Source of the DNA: Neisseria lactamica
GTDB lineage: Bacteria; Pseudomonadota; Gammaproteobacteria; Burkholderiales; Neisseriaceae
Assembly: GCA_001067655.1 (NCBI GenBank)
Contig: JUNU01000350.1
Location: 1 to 14,180 of the forward strand
Reading direction: 5' to 3'
Length of the DNA stretch: 14,180 nucleotides
Shown: positions 1-6,578 of the stretch, piece after piece
How positions within the stretch are numbered: position 1 is the first letter of the stretch
How the letters are laid out: the number at the start of each line of letters is the position of its first letter
Translations under genes and position numbers: made by a program
Notes under the pieces: generated by a model
Seen by the model: the letters and a program-made list of their open reading frames with translations, nothing else
The model's database searches: none
Told to the model about the DNA's origin: nothing

Positions 1-53
1 TCTTTGAGCTAAGGCGAGGCAACGCCGTACTGGTTTAAAGTTAATCCAATATA
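1..53 (-). repeat. Partial Correia element (CREE), cut by the window edge
   Basis: Read on the minus strand, positions 53 to 1 begin with a CREE terminal repeat (TATATTGGATTAAC, canonical TATAGTGGATTAAC). They continue into the conserved CREE body containing GCGTTGCCTCGCCTTAGC. The AGCTCAAAGA end belongs to the long CREE form, which keeps the internal ~50 bp missing from short forms. Only about a third of such an element is inside the window. One terminal-repeat base differs from consensus (T for G). The unknown membrane gene stops 10 bases away, at 63. Confidence 0.88.
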
Positions 54-62
54 AGTTTCGTG

Positions 63-773
63 TTAGATGGTTTTATTGGCCCGCTGCAAGGATACACCAT
101 ATTGTTTCGATACTTTTTCAAAATCGGCTGTGTCTTGTTGCGGAATGATGATAAAGGTGTAATAGTCGCTTCCCGTGTCTGCACTATAAAGTACCGCCCC
201 GGCGGCTTCAAATAGCGGATATACAGCCCTTGCCAGCTGATCGGGCAGATCTTCTTCAAGCTGCTGTTCGGTCCAATGAAGGACGACATTAAAACGTTGC
301 GCCATTTCTGCAATACAGTCAATAAAACTTTCCCCGTCTTTCCAATCAACGGAAAACAGATGTGCGTAGTCTTCGAGGTTATTGTGTAGGATGAAGCCTT
401 CTGTTAAGAGATTTTTAAATACGGCGGTTTCGTTATTTTCTTCCTGCGTATTATTTTCCCCGTCTTCATCTTCTTCTCTTAAGTCTTGATGGATATTTTC
501 GATAATGATGCCAACGGCTTCCGGGCGGTCACGGTAAATGACATCCAGCCAATGCGGGAAAAGTGTTTCATGATTTTTTAATGGGCGGAACAATGTGTAA
601 ATAAACAAACAGATAAAAAATAAAGGGAACATCAGCCATATCAATAAACGCAGCAAAACGACAATGGCGTGCAGAAAAGGCTTTGAGACAAACAATAAAG
701 TTTTAGAAATAAACAGTAACAGAGTTAATAACAAAGTTACGATATACGACAATATTAAACGGATGGTTTTCAT
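63..773 (-). CDS. Membrane-anchored protein of unknown function
   Basis: I do not recognise this 236-residue protein with confidence. From the chosen start it has two very hydrophobic segments (about residues 5-29 and 33-62). A strongly acidic, Asn/Gln-rich linker follows (about 98-116, with EEDEDGENN), then a soluble C-terminal domain (about 117-236). That domain includes ESFIDCIAEMAQRFNVVLHW and a hydrophobic strand YYTFIIIP. The likely topology is an inner-membrane hairpin with a cytoplasmic domain. The open frame continues upstream to 905, but that extension is translated CREE sequence and is unlikely to be native. An ATG at 830 sits on the CREE edge and is an alternative start; neither start has a clear Shine-Dalgarno. 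The gene lies between two CREEs (1-53 and 830-936), so its promoter and 3' end may both be repeat-derived. A DUF6630-like identity is possible but unproven. Confidence 0.7.
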   Translation of the reverse strand: MKTIRLILSYIVTLLLTLLLFISKTLLFVSKPFLHAIVVLLRLLIWLMFPLFFICLFIYTLFRPLKNHETLFPHWLDVIYRDRPEAVGIIIENIHQDLREEDEDGENNTQEENNETAVFKNLLTEGFILHNNLEDYAHLFSVDWKDGESFIDCIAEMAQRFNVVLHWTEQQLEEDLPDQLARAVYPLFEAAGAVLYSADTGSDYYTFIIIPQQDTADFEKVSKQYGVSLQRANKTI

Positions 774-829
774 CAGCAGGGTAAAGGGTAGCAAGAGCAG
801 TTTCAAAAGTTGGTGGTGGGAATGAACCA

Positions 830-936
830 TATAGTGGATTAAATTTAAATCAGGATAAGGCAACGAAGCCGCAGACAGTACAAATAGTACGGCAAGGCGA
901 GGCAACGTCGTACTGGTTTAAATTTAATCCACTATA
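830..936. repeat. Complete short-form Correia element (CREE), 107 bp
   Basis: This is a MITE-like repeat of Neisseria. It is bounded by perfect 20-bp inverted repeats: tatagtggattaaatttaaa at 830-849 and its reverse complement at 917-936. The interior carries the usual CREE body (GCCGCAGACAGTACAAATAG at 869-888, then GGCAAGGCGAGGCAACG). It lacks the ~50-bp internal segment that holds the IHF site in long elements. The inverted repeats use AAATTTAAA where the usual consensus has AACAAAAAT, and the edge copies use AACTTTAAA, so this genome has its own CREE variants. CREE ends are known to supply promoters and RNase III processing sites. This one lies directly upstream of the 63-773 gene. Confidence 0.95.
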
Positions 937-968
937 AATTCGGTTTTATTTCGATACAAGGACAATCT

Positions 969-999
969 CAGGTCGTCTGAAATTTTTTCAGACGACCTG
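969..999 (-). terminator. Paired-DUS terminator after the four-helix membrane gene
   Basis: Two copies of the AG-mucDUS uptake sequence face each other (970-981 and 987-998). They form a perfect 14-bp stem (969-982 with 986-999) and a three-base loop. It starts 15 bases past the stop of the 1014-1523 gene. Such inverted DUS pairs serve both as transformation signals and as terminators in Neisseria. There is no long T-tract on the minus strand. Confidence 0.85.
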
Positions 1000-1013
1000 T
1001 TGTCTTTATGCCG

Positions 1014-1523
1014 TTAAAGTCTTTTGCGTATCCAAGACGAGAGTTTGGGTGCGCCGAACAGTAGGAAAATCCCGATAAGGAATTGGGCGGTGCTGGCGAA
1101 TATACCGGCTTGGTTTTGCGGACCGAGATTCGCCCAAATGGATGTCTGTGTGTCGGTAGAGATGGATTGTGTAAAACGATAGATAGAGAACAAGTAAATC
1201 AGGTCGGGTATGGCTTGGGAAAGAGTGTATAAGCCGATCAAGACAATACCGGTCGTCATCCATGGCGCAGGGTGTTTTGGGGTTTCCTGTGTGGTTTGCA
1301 GATGTTGGGGCAGCAGGCGGTTGGCAATGGTGGCAGGGAAACACCATACAAGCAGCCATGCGGCCAAATAAAAGCCGTAGATGGATAGCGGTAACAGGAG
1401 TTGTGCGCTGTTATATTCGCTTCCAGACTGGGCAAATATGGTAACGATGCTGCTGAGCGTTTGTACGATACCGATTAAAACGATTAAACGGACGGCGACG
1501 ATCAGGATTTGTTTGGGGGACAT
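1014..1523 (-). CDS. Four-helix integral membrane protein, unknown function
   Basis: This is a 169-residue hydrophobic protein with four predicted membrane helices, near residues 4-28, 40-62, 89-113 and 136-157. A short polar loop precedes helix 3 and the tail is basic (WIRKRL). The predicted site is the inner membrane; no catalytic motif is visible. I chose the ATG at 1523 (MSPKQILI) because the frame upstream, to 1664, is translated rdgB remnant and DUS-terminator sequence. A modest purine-rich GAAAGAAA precedes this start. The upstream terminator (1552-1589) belongs to the old rdgB copy, so this gene was originally the next one after rdgB and probably has its own promoter. It is terminated by the DUS pair at 969-999. 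I do not assign a family. Confidence 0.75.
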   Translation of the reverse strand: MSPKQILIVAVRLIVLIGIVQTLSSIVTIFAQSGSEYNSAQLLLPLSIYGFYLAAWLLVWCFPATIANRLLPQHLQTTQETPKHPAPWMTTGIVLIGLYTLSQAIPDLIYLFSIYRFTQSISTDTQTSIWANLGPQNQAGIFASTAQFLIGIFLLFGAPKLSSWIRKRL

Positions 1524-1551
1524 GAGTTTCTTTCGTGATGTGGTGGGTTTG

Positions 1552-1589
1552 GGTCGTCTGAAAAAGCGTTTCGGGGTTTTCAGACGACC
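1552..1589 (-). terminator. Paired-DUS terminator belonging to the rdgB remnant
   Basis: GGTCGTCTGAAAA at 1552-1564 pairs with TTTTCAGACGACC at 1577-1589, giving a perfect 13-bp stem with a 12-base loop. The left arm is an 11/12 match to AG-mucDUS (leading G for A) and the right arm is exact. It lies just past the stop codon (1600-1602) of the rdgB fragment. This is where the terminator of an intact rdgB would be. Confidence 0.8.
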
Positions 1590-1599
1590 TATCATCGAT

Positions 1600-1743
1600 T
1601 TATAAGGCTTCGATTTTTTGCAACAATTCCCGCAACGCCTGTCCCTGTGGCTTTTGGGAATCATGGGTTACGGGTTGTTTACTACGTGGCAGGCGGGAAC
1701 GCAGGCATCATAACAGCTTTTGTTGGAGAGGTCGTCTGAAATT
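1600..1743 (-). pseudogene. Decayed 3' fragment of rdgB
   Basis: This stretch is a partial, second copy of the rdgB gene at 5364-5957, in the same orientation. Read from 1743 downward it encodes SDDLSNKSCYDACVPACHVV, matching residues about 105-127 of the intact RdgB. The match runs on to about residue 138, with an in-frame stop at the codon aligned to Q132. About 40 codons are missing near 1658-1660. The copy resumes at the SHR motif and ends in QALRELLQKIEAL and its own stop at 1600-1602. A one-base deletion after the SHR codons shifts the frame (17 bases where the intact gene has 18). The final codons (TTA TAA) differ from the intact copy (TTG TGA), so this is a different allele and not a fresh duplicate. 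It keeps its own DUS terminator at 1552-1589. Its 5' limit is the DUS at 1729-1740, where receptor-side sequence begins. Confidence 0.88.
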
Positions 1744-1755
1744 TTCAGACGACCT
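1729..1755 (-). terminator. Paired-DUS terminator after the TonB receptor
   Basis: AGGTCGTCTGAA (1729-1740) and TTCAGACGACCT (1744-1755) are exact inverted AG-mucDUS copies, 17 bases past the receptor stop. The left arm is also coding sequence of the rdgB remnant (its SDDL codons), and the same DUS occurs inside intact rdgB at 5635-5646. One arm of this terminator is therefore an old intragenic DUS, and the other arm came with the receptor. Confidence 0.82.
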
Positions 1756-1771
1756 TTCAAGCATTGCCCCG

Positions 1772-4700
1772 TCAGAATTTGCCTGTAAACCCGACGGTAA
1801 CCGCCCGTCCCGGTGCGGGGATGGGGACGTTGGACATCGGGTCGAGATAATAGCGGTTGGTCAAGTTGCTGACGCTGAAGTTCATGCTCAGGTTTTTGCC
1901 GAAGTTGTAGCGTCCGTAAGCATCCAATACTAGGGCGGAACGCCAGTGGTAGGGTCTGCCCGATGCCTGCATAATCCGCGCCAAGCCCTGACGCGCCAGT
2001 TCGTCCTGCTGGTCGGTATCGACGGTGCTGTGGTAGATACCGCGCATGCCCAGTTCCAGCCTGTTGTTGAAGCGGCGGGTGCCGACATCGAGGTTGAGCG
2101 AGTATTTCGGCTGCATGGTTTGATAGAAACGGGTGGCACCGAAGCCGCCGTCGATACATTCGGGGATACGGTTGTTATAGACGTCGTAGTTGAAGGCGGT
2201 CGATTTGTCACAGGTGCGCTGCTTTAAGCGGTAGTTTGCGCCGAACGAGGCAAACCATTTGCCGCTGTCGATACGGCTTTGCAGCTCGATGCCGCTGGTT
2301 TGTTTCTTGTCGTATTGGGTCAGGTTTTTGTTTTCGGTAATGTCGATGGCGTTTTTGATGGTGTTGCTGTAGTATGTCAGGCGGATATTGCCGTGTTTCA
2401 GCCGTTGCCAGTAGGGGGCGAAATTGAAGGAATAGCCTGCCTCCCAGTTGGTGCTGCGTTCGGGCTTCAGGTTGAATTCGGTATTGTAGGCTTCCAGCAG
2501 GTTGACGTTGGTGGTGGTTGCTTCGTAAATGCTGGGGAAGCGAGTCGCCTGCGCGAAGCGGGCGAACAGGCGGCTGTTGTCGGTCAAATCGTAGCTGACG
2601 GCGATGACGGGCGACCATGCGCCGGCCTTCAGGTGTTTGGGCATGGGCCATACTTCGTCTTCGTTGGCAGGTTTTTTATAGAGGCGGTGGCCGCCGGTAC
2701 TGCCCATCGTAGTCGCCCGCTCTTTTTTTTGCAGATAGGGTGTTTGAACATCATCTATTGCAGCATTGGTTAAATATTTGAAATAGCTGCCTTGCAATCC
2801 CTGCGGATTGTTTACTTTTTCATTAAATTGCCCTTGCGCGAAAACCGGCCCTTGATATTTGCCGTCGATATAGGGCGTATAGACTTCTTTCTGCCGGTAA
2901 ACGGCTTCGTCGTGGTTGAAGGACGGGTTATCTACCTGTGGATTGTCGCCGTTTGCGTTGGCATAGATGACTTCGCCGGTCTGCCTTTCTCCGTTAATCG
3001 AATATCCTTTATCGTTATAGTCATAACCGTATTTGTTGCGGAATTCGTTTATCAGACGATTTGACTCGTCAACATCTTCGGTTCTCAGGATTTTCCGCAC
3101 ATCGTCCGCTTCTTCTTTATTCGCAATCAGTTCGTAATAGGGGATATAGCTGCCGAGGATATATCCGTCCGAGCTTTTCCCTCCTTGCAAATCGACGGAA
3201 TAAAACGGATCTTTCCTTGCCCGCCTTGCTTTTTCCAAGGCATCGTCGTAAGCCCAGAATTTGTCGTAGCGTATGCCTGCCTGAATGTTCAGGCGGTCGG
3301 TTGCCTGCCAGTCGAAGGCGACCCCCGCGCCCCATTCGTGGCGGCGTCCCGCCCTCGGACCGGCAACGGCAGTGGCGGCAGTGGCGGCACCGATGATGTC
3401 GAAGATATCTTTGTCGTTGTTGGTGATTCGGTTGGATTCGTCCAGTTTCTCATATTGGACGTTGGCGGAGAGGGTCATGGCGAGCTTGTCAGTCAGGCGC
3501 ATGCGGTTGCTGATGTCGGCGCCGGTACGGGTGGCGCGGGTACGCTGTTCTACGCCTGATTTGACGCGGTATGCGCCGGGAACAGGAGGCGGATCTTTCG
3601 GCTCCTCGGCAGGAACCAACCCTTCGGAAACCAGCTCGCGGCAGCCTATGCCTTCGCTGATGTGCCTGCCGATAAATTCGTTGGGAATTTTATTGTGGAC
3701 AAAGCAGTTCGCCCACTTGTTGTATTCCTGATCGCCGTAGGTAACGGCCAAATCCGGCCCGCCGCTTTGATGGCGGGAACCGGTGGTTTGGGTGCGCCAG
3801 ATATTGGCCTGCAAGTCTATCCAGCGGCTGCCTTCGGGCTTCCATTCGTAGCCGATTTTATGGCTTTTGGTGTCAATGGTGGAGTTGAGCGTTTGCGCAG
3901 GTATGACCAGCGGCGGCCTGCCGGTGAAGTTGAACTCGTTGCTGAAGCCCAGCAGTATGGCGTTGTAAAAGGGGTTGTTTTCGCCGAAACGGACGCGGGT
4001 GCGCATATGGCCGAGGCTGATTTTCTGATTGTTGGGCAGATACCAGTTGGTTTTCAGCAACAGGCTTTTGCTCGCCACGTTGCTGTTGAACACTTCTCCG
4101 CCGGGACGGTAGAGCTTCGCCATGTTCGGTATCATGGTCGCCCCCGTATTGCCGAAATCCGCATTGTCCGGGTCGTATTCCGGATTGTTCAGATAGCCGC
4201 CCGCCCCGCGTTTGCCGCTGAAGTAATTGCCTTTTTTGCGGTCGCTGTAAGCAATCAGGCCGTCTGAAACATCGGTTTTAAACGCCGCCGAAACCATGCC
4301 CGAACGGTCGTCTTTGAAATTGCCGATTTTGCTGCTGCGGCTGCGCGGCGGGTTTTTCTCTTGGAAATCGAGTGCCTGATAAGGTTCCAACGTTCCGGCG
4401 ACTGCGCCCGCCGCCCCATCTGCCGTCGGCCTGCCTGGAATGGTGCGGTAGTCCTCAACACCGAGGTATTGCAAATTGTCAACGCGGGGCTTTGCCGTAT
4501 TGCCCGAAAAACTGCCTTTTATCTGAATACCCCATTTTTTCCCCTCTGGAACAATGTCTTCGGGTTCGATGGTTTGAATGGCGACCGAACCGCCTACTCC
4601 CGATTTGACACCTCGAGTCATCGACGGCCCTTTTTCTACCGCAATACTGCGGAACAGGGCGGGATCGACATAGTTTCTGTCGGCAACGCCGTAATTGTTC

Positions 4701-5083
4701 ATCCATACGTCGACGGTCTGTTCCGTTCCGTCAATGGTAACGGGGATACGGCCTTTTCCGGCAATGCCGCGTATGCTGGGTGTAATCGCGCTGCCCGCAT
4801 TGCGCGTATTCATGTTGTACACGCCGTTGAGCCCCTTGAGGATGTCGCCGGCAGCATCTGGGCGGTAGCGTTCGAGGTATTCTTTGCCGAGGTAGGCGTT
4901 GGAGACGTTTTTGCTGTATTGCTGCGCTTCGCCTTTCTGGTCTTTGGTCAGGCGTTTGCCGCGGACTTCGATAGTGTCGAGGACGGCGGTGTCGGGTGTA
5001 ACCGCATCTGCTGCCCACAGGTGCGGGCTGTGCCACAAAATACTGAGGCAGGCGACGATGGTTTTGAAGGGGTAGTTTCTCAT
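1772..5083 (-). CDS. Large TonB-dependent outer-membrane receptor
   Basis: This is a 1103-residue receptor that would import a metal or heme-type ligand across the outer membrane using TonB energy. Residues 1-25 are a signal peptide (hydrophobic core TIVACLSIL, end HLWAADA). A TonB box LDTIEV is at 35-40. The plug domain runs about 55-175, with NMNTRNAGSAITPSIRGIAG, PVTIDGTEQTVDVW and a VEKGPSMTRGVKSGVGGS segment. The rest is a 22-strand-type barrel with very long loops, and the C-terminus ends in GFTGKF, with the expected terminal Phe. Two Cys pairs lie in probable surface loops (CFVHNK...GIGC and RTCDK...PEC). The start at 5083 is set by AGGAG seven bases upstream; the longer frame to 5152 has no such site. 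The size and Cys-paired loops resemble Neisseria TdfG/TdfH-type receptors, with TdfG the closer fit by length. I infer this from memory, and the ligand is not shown. The gene sits between an rdgB fragment and intact rdgB, which marks it as acquired. Confidence 0.93.
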   Translation of the reverse strand: MRNYPFKTIVACLSILWHSPHLWAADAVTPDTAVLDTIEVRGKRLTKDQKGEAQQYSKNVSNAYLGKEYLERYRPDAAGDILKGLNGVYNMNTRNAGSAITPSIRGIAGKGRIPVTIDGTEQTVDVWMNNYGVADRNYVDPALFRSIAVEKGPSMTRGVKSGVGGSVAIQTIEPEDIVPEGKKWGIQIKGSFSGNTAKPRVDNLQYLGVEDYRTIPGRPTADGAAGAVAGTLEPYQALDFQEKNPPRSRSSKIGNFKDDRSGMVSAAFKTDVSDGLIAYSDRKKGNYFSGKRGAGGYLNNPEYDPDNADFGNTGATMIPNMAKLYRPGGEVFNSNVASKSLLLKTNWYLPNNQKISLGHMRTRVRFGENNPFYNAILLGFSNEFNFTGRPPLVIPAQTLNSTIDTKSHKIGYEWKPEGSRWIDLQANIWRTQTTGSRHQSGGPDLAVTYGDQEYNKWANCFVHNKIPNEFIGRHISEGIGCRELVSEGLVPAEEPKDPPPVPGAYRVKSGVEQRTRATRTGADISNRMRLTDKLAMTLSANVQYEKLDESNRITNNDKDIFDIIGAATAATAVAGPRAGRRHEWGAGVAFDWQATDRLNIQAGIRYDKFWAYDDALEKARRARKDPFYSVDLQGGKSSDGYILGSYIPYYELIANKEEADDVRKILRTEDVDESNRLINEFRNKYGYDYNDKGYSINGERQTGEVIYANANGDNPQVDNPSFNHDEAVYRQKEVYTPYIDGKYQGPVFAQGQFNEKVNNPQGLQGSYFKYLTNAAIDDVQTPYLQKKERATTMGSTGGHRLYKKPANEDEVWPMPKHLKAGAWSPVIAVSYDLTDNSRLFARFAQATRFPSIYEATTTNVNLLEAYNTEFNLKPERSTNWEAGYSFNFAPYWQRLKHGNIRLTYYSNTIKNAIDITENKNLTQYDKKQTSGIELQSRIDSGKWFASFGANYRLKQRTCDKSTAFNYDVYNNRIPECIDGGFGATRFYQTMQPKYSLNLDVGTRRFNNRLELGMRGIYHSTVDTDQQDELARQGLARIMQASGRPYHWRSALVLDAYGRYNFGKNLSMNFSVSNLTNRYYLDPMSNVPIPAPGRAVTVGFTGKF
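4257..4268 (+). other. AG-DUS uptake sequence inside the receptor gene
   Basis: AGGCCGTCTGAA lies within the receptor coding sequence, covering the codons for the VSDGL segment. It differs by one base from the AGGTCGTCTGAA used elsewhere in this window. It is the AG-DUS dialect of other Neisseria species (shared core GCCGTCTGAA), which fits an outside origin for the receptor. Confidence 0.75.
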
Positions 5084-5241
5084 GTGATGACTCCTAGGTA
5101 TTGTCTTTATAACAGGCAGTCCGTCAGGGACAGACGGTAACCAATACTTCAAGGAGTGGTTTGTAGAATGTGTTTTATGTTTTTATTTTTGTGTTTTTAT
5201 GATGTGGAATTTTAAGTAAAAATGTTGGTCGTTTTTTGGAT

Positions 5242-5270
5242 ATTATATGTTTTTGAAAAAATTTTATAAG
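5242..5270 (-). promoter_or_regulatory. Candidate receptor promoter in AT-rich leader
   Basis: The 280 bases between the receptor start (5083) and the rdgB stop (5364) are strongly AT-rich from about 5160 to 5290. On the minus strand a perfect TATAAT is at 5247-5242, with a weak -35 (TTATAA or CTTATA) 16-17 bases upstream near 5265-5270. The -10 lies inside a short AT palindrome (GATATTATATGT, 5239-5250), where a Fur or Zur repressor could bind. I see no good match to a full Fur or Zur box. The transcribed leader would be about 150 bases and includes an imperfect hairpin near 5118-5134 (GTCCGTCAGGGACAGAC). Confidence 0.35.
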
Positions 5271-5317
5271 ATTTGTTTCTTTGGTGGTGTATTTTGCGGA
5301 TAAGCGGGATGGGAACC

Positions 5318-5353
5318 GTCGTTTGAAAACGGAGTTGTAGGTTTTCAGACGAC
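5318..5353 (-). terminator. Degenerate DUS-pair terminator after rdgB
   Basis: GTCGTTTGAAAAC (5318-5330) faces GTTTTCAGACGAC (5341-5353), giving a 13-bp stem with one mismatch and a 10-base loop. Both arms are eroded DUS copies. It begins 10 bases past the rdgB stop at 5364. The remnant rdgB copy has an equivalent but better-conserved terminator at 1552-1589. Confidence 0.7.
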
Positions 5354-5363
5354 GTTTTGTTGT

Positions 5364-5957
5364 TCACAAGGCTTCGATTTTTTTCAACAATTCCCGCAAC
5401 GCCTGCCCCCTGTGGCTTTCGGCGTTTTTGATTTCGGGGTCAAGCTCGGCGGCGGTGCAGTTGTGTTCGGGTAGGTAGAAGTGCGGGTCGTAGCCGAAAC
5501 CGTGGGTTCCTGCGGCTTCTGTCTGCCATTGTCCGTGCCAGATGCCTTCGGCGATGATGGGCTGCGGGTCGTTTTCGTGGCGGACGAGGACAAGGACGCA
5601 GGCATAATAACAGCTTTTGTCGGCTTTGTCGGCGAGGTCGTCTGAAAGGCGTTTGTTGTTGGCGGCATCGGATTTGGGGTTTGCTCCGGCATAGCGGGCG
5701 GAGAGGATACCGGGTGCGCCGTTTAATGCGGCGGCGCAGATACCGGAGTCGTCGGCGAGCGCGGGCAGGCCGCTGTGTTTGGCGGCGTGGCGGGCTTTGG
5801 CGAGCGCATTTTCGACGAAGGTGCGGTACGGCTCGGGGCATTCGGGCGTGTCGAACTGCGATTGCGGCAGGACTTCGATGTTCAAATCGGCGAAGAGGCG
5901 GGAAAATTCTTTGAGTTTGCCTGCGTTGCCGCTGGCGAGGACGATTTTGTCGAACAT
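5364..5957 (-). CDS. rdgB: RdgB/HAM1 non-canonical purine NTP pyrophosphatase
   Basis: This cytoplasmic house-cleaning enzyme hydrolyses dITP, XTP and ITP to the monophosphate and pyrophosphate, keeping deaminated purines out of DNA and RNA. The 197-residue length is normal. Family motifs are complete: SGNAGKLKEF at 9-18, ADDSG at 68-72 (catalytic Asp), PGILSARYAG at 82-91, GFGYDPHF at 153-160 and SHRG at 181-184. The ATG at 5957 is preceded by AAGGAAA. The 76-aa membrane-protein gene ends nine bases upstream, so the two form one transcription unit. An exact AG-mucDUS lies inside the gene at 5635-5646, encoding SDDL. A diverged, broken copy of the 3' half is at 1600-1743, on the far side of the receptor. 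The family assignment is secure. Confidence 0.97.
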   Translation of the reverse strand: MFDKIVLASGNAGKLKEFSRLFADLNIEVLPQSQFDTPECPEPYRTFVENALAKARHAAKHSGLPALADDSGICAAALNGAPGILSARYAGANPKSDAANNKRLSDDLADKADKSCYYACVLVLVRHENDPQPIIAEGIWHGQWQTEAAGTHGFGYDPHFYLPEHNCTAAELDPEIKNAESHRGQALRELLKKIEAL

Positions 5958-5966
5958 GGGTTTTCC

Positions 5967-6197
5967 TTAATGGGGTTCGGTTTGTTGCGAGCGCATGATT
6001 TGTGCGCGGGCTTTATGGCGGATGTAGAGGGCGAGGCTGCCGATTTGGGCGAAGACGGCGCCGAAGGCGAATAGGAAGGCGGCGACGGCGAATTGTTTGC
6101 TTTGGATGGAAAGCAGGTAGGCGCCCAACGTTACCAATGCGATGAAGAGCAGGGTGAAGAGGATGGTCAGAATGAGGAAGGTTCGGCGTTTGGTCAT
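5967..6197 (-). CDS. Small two-helix membrane protein, copy 1
   Basis: This 76-residue protein has two membrane segments (about 7-30 and 36-59) and a basic tail (RHKARAQIMR). The function is unknown. It is a paralogue of the 7456-7686 gene: residues 27-69 are identical in the two copies, while 11 of the first 26 residues differ. That is a sharply mosaic pattern. It ends nine bases before rdgB and is probably co-transcribed with it. No good Shine-Dalgarno precedes the ATG at 6197. The region upstream is foreign-looking DNA with Eikenella-type DUS, so the original promoter of this unit may have been displaced. Confidence 0.8.
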   Translation of the reverse strand: MTKRRTFLILTILFTLLFIALVTLGAYLLSIQSKQFAVAAFLFAFGAVFAQIGSLALYIRHKARAQIMRSQQTEPH

Positions 6198-6221
6198 TGG
6201 TTTTGTTTGTTTCTTTTAGAT

Positions 6222-6233
6222 TTCAGGTAGCCT
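6222..6233 (-). other. Eikenella-type DUS (AGGCTACCTGAA)
   Basis: TTCAGGTAGCCT on the plus strand is an exact 12-base match to the uptake dialect reported for Eikenella corrodens (AG-eikDUS), not to the AGGTCGTCTGAA native to this genome. It lies between the small membrane gene and the frameshifted pseudogene. A near copy, AGGCTACCTGTA (11/12), is inside the pseudogene at 6396-6407. Confidence 0.8.
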
Positions 6234-6263
6234 TAACGGCAGATGGGGGAAGCTTGCTTCCGC

Positions 6264-6568
6264 TCACAGCCGCACATTGTGGCAGGCTTCGTACACTGGC
6301 AGCAGGCGGTGCAGGGTTTCGACTAGCCAGGTCGCGCTGCCAGCCGTTGCACCAGCGTTCGATATGCGGCGGGGCAAAGCCCGCGCCCAGTTGTGAGGCT
6401 ACCTGTAAAACCAACGTGCGCCACACTTGCCACGCGGCTTTGTAGTCGGCCTTGCTTGGTTTGCGCTTCGGTTTCGGGCTGGTATTGGCGGATTTGGGCG
6501 AACTGGAAAAATGGGCGTTGGAATAGGTCGCAGCTTTGCGGGGTGAGCATGATGGTTTGGCGGGGCAT
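6264..6568 (-). pseudogene. Frameshifted remnant of an unidentified protein gene
   Basis: Three overlapping minus-strand frames join into one protein-like reading of roughly 100 residues. The first frame starts at the ATG at 6568 and reads MPRQTIMLTPQSCDLFQRPF and on to EAQTKQ. The second, after a shift near 6450, reads ADYKAAWQVWRTLVLQVASQ and continues through FAPPHIERWCNGW. The third, after a shift near 6330, reads ATWLVETLHRLLPVYEACHN and stops at 6264. Each frame looks natural only in its own segment, the usual sign of a broken gene. I do not recognise the family. The fragment carries an 11/12 Eikenella-type DUS and is bracketed by exact copies, so it probably arrived with this DNA. Alternatively it may be several unrelated short frames. 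Confidence 0.55.
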
Positions 6569-6578
6569 GAAAAAGGGA

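Noticed and set aside
774..905. N-terminal extension of the first membrane gene (start at 905)
   Set aside because: The added residues are translated CREE sequence, so the long frame is probably accidental.
937..968. Short similarity between the base run after the 830-936 CREE (cggttttatt...caagga) and that after the left-edge CREE
   Set aside because: Too short and interrupted to call a duplicated gene end.
1524..1664. Upstream extension of the four-helix protein
   Set aside because: It is an out-of-frame reading of the rdgB fragment and its DUS terminator; the ATG at 1523 opens directly into the first membrane helix.
4361..5140. Plus-strand open frame of 259 codons, and others at 3662-4267, 2279-2773, 9614-10246 and 11157-11804
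   Set aside because: They lie opposite well-supported genes (receptor, epimerase-like, murB), lack family features and follow from high G+C codon use on the other strand.
5200..5290. Fur or Zur box upstream of the receptor
   Set aside because: The region is AT-rich with a small palindrome, but no full match to either consensus is visible; kept only as a note on the promoter.
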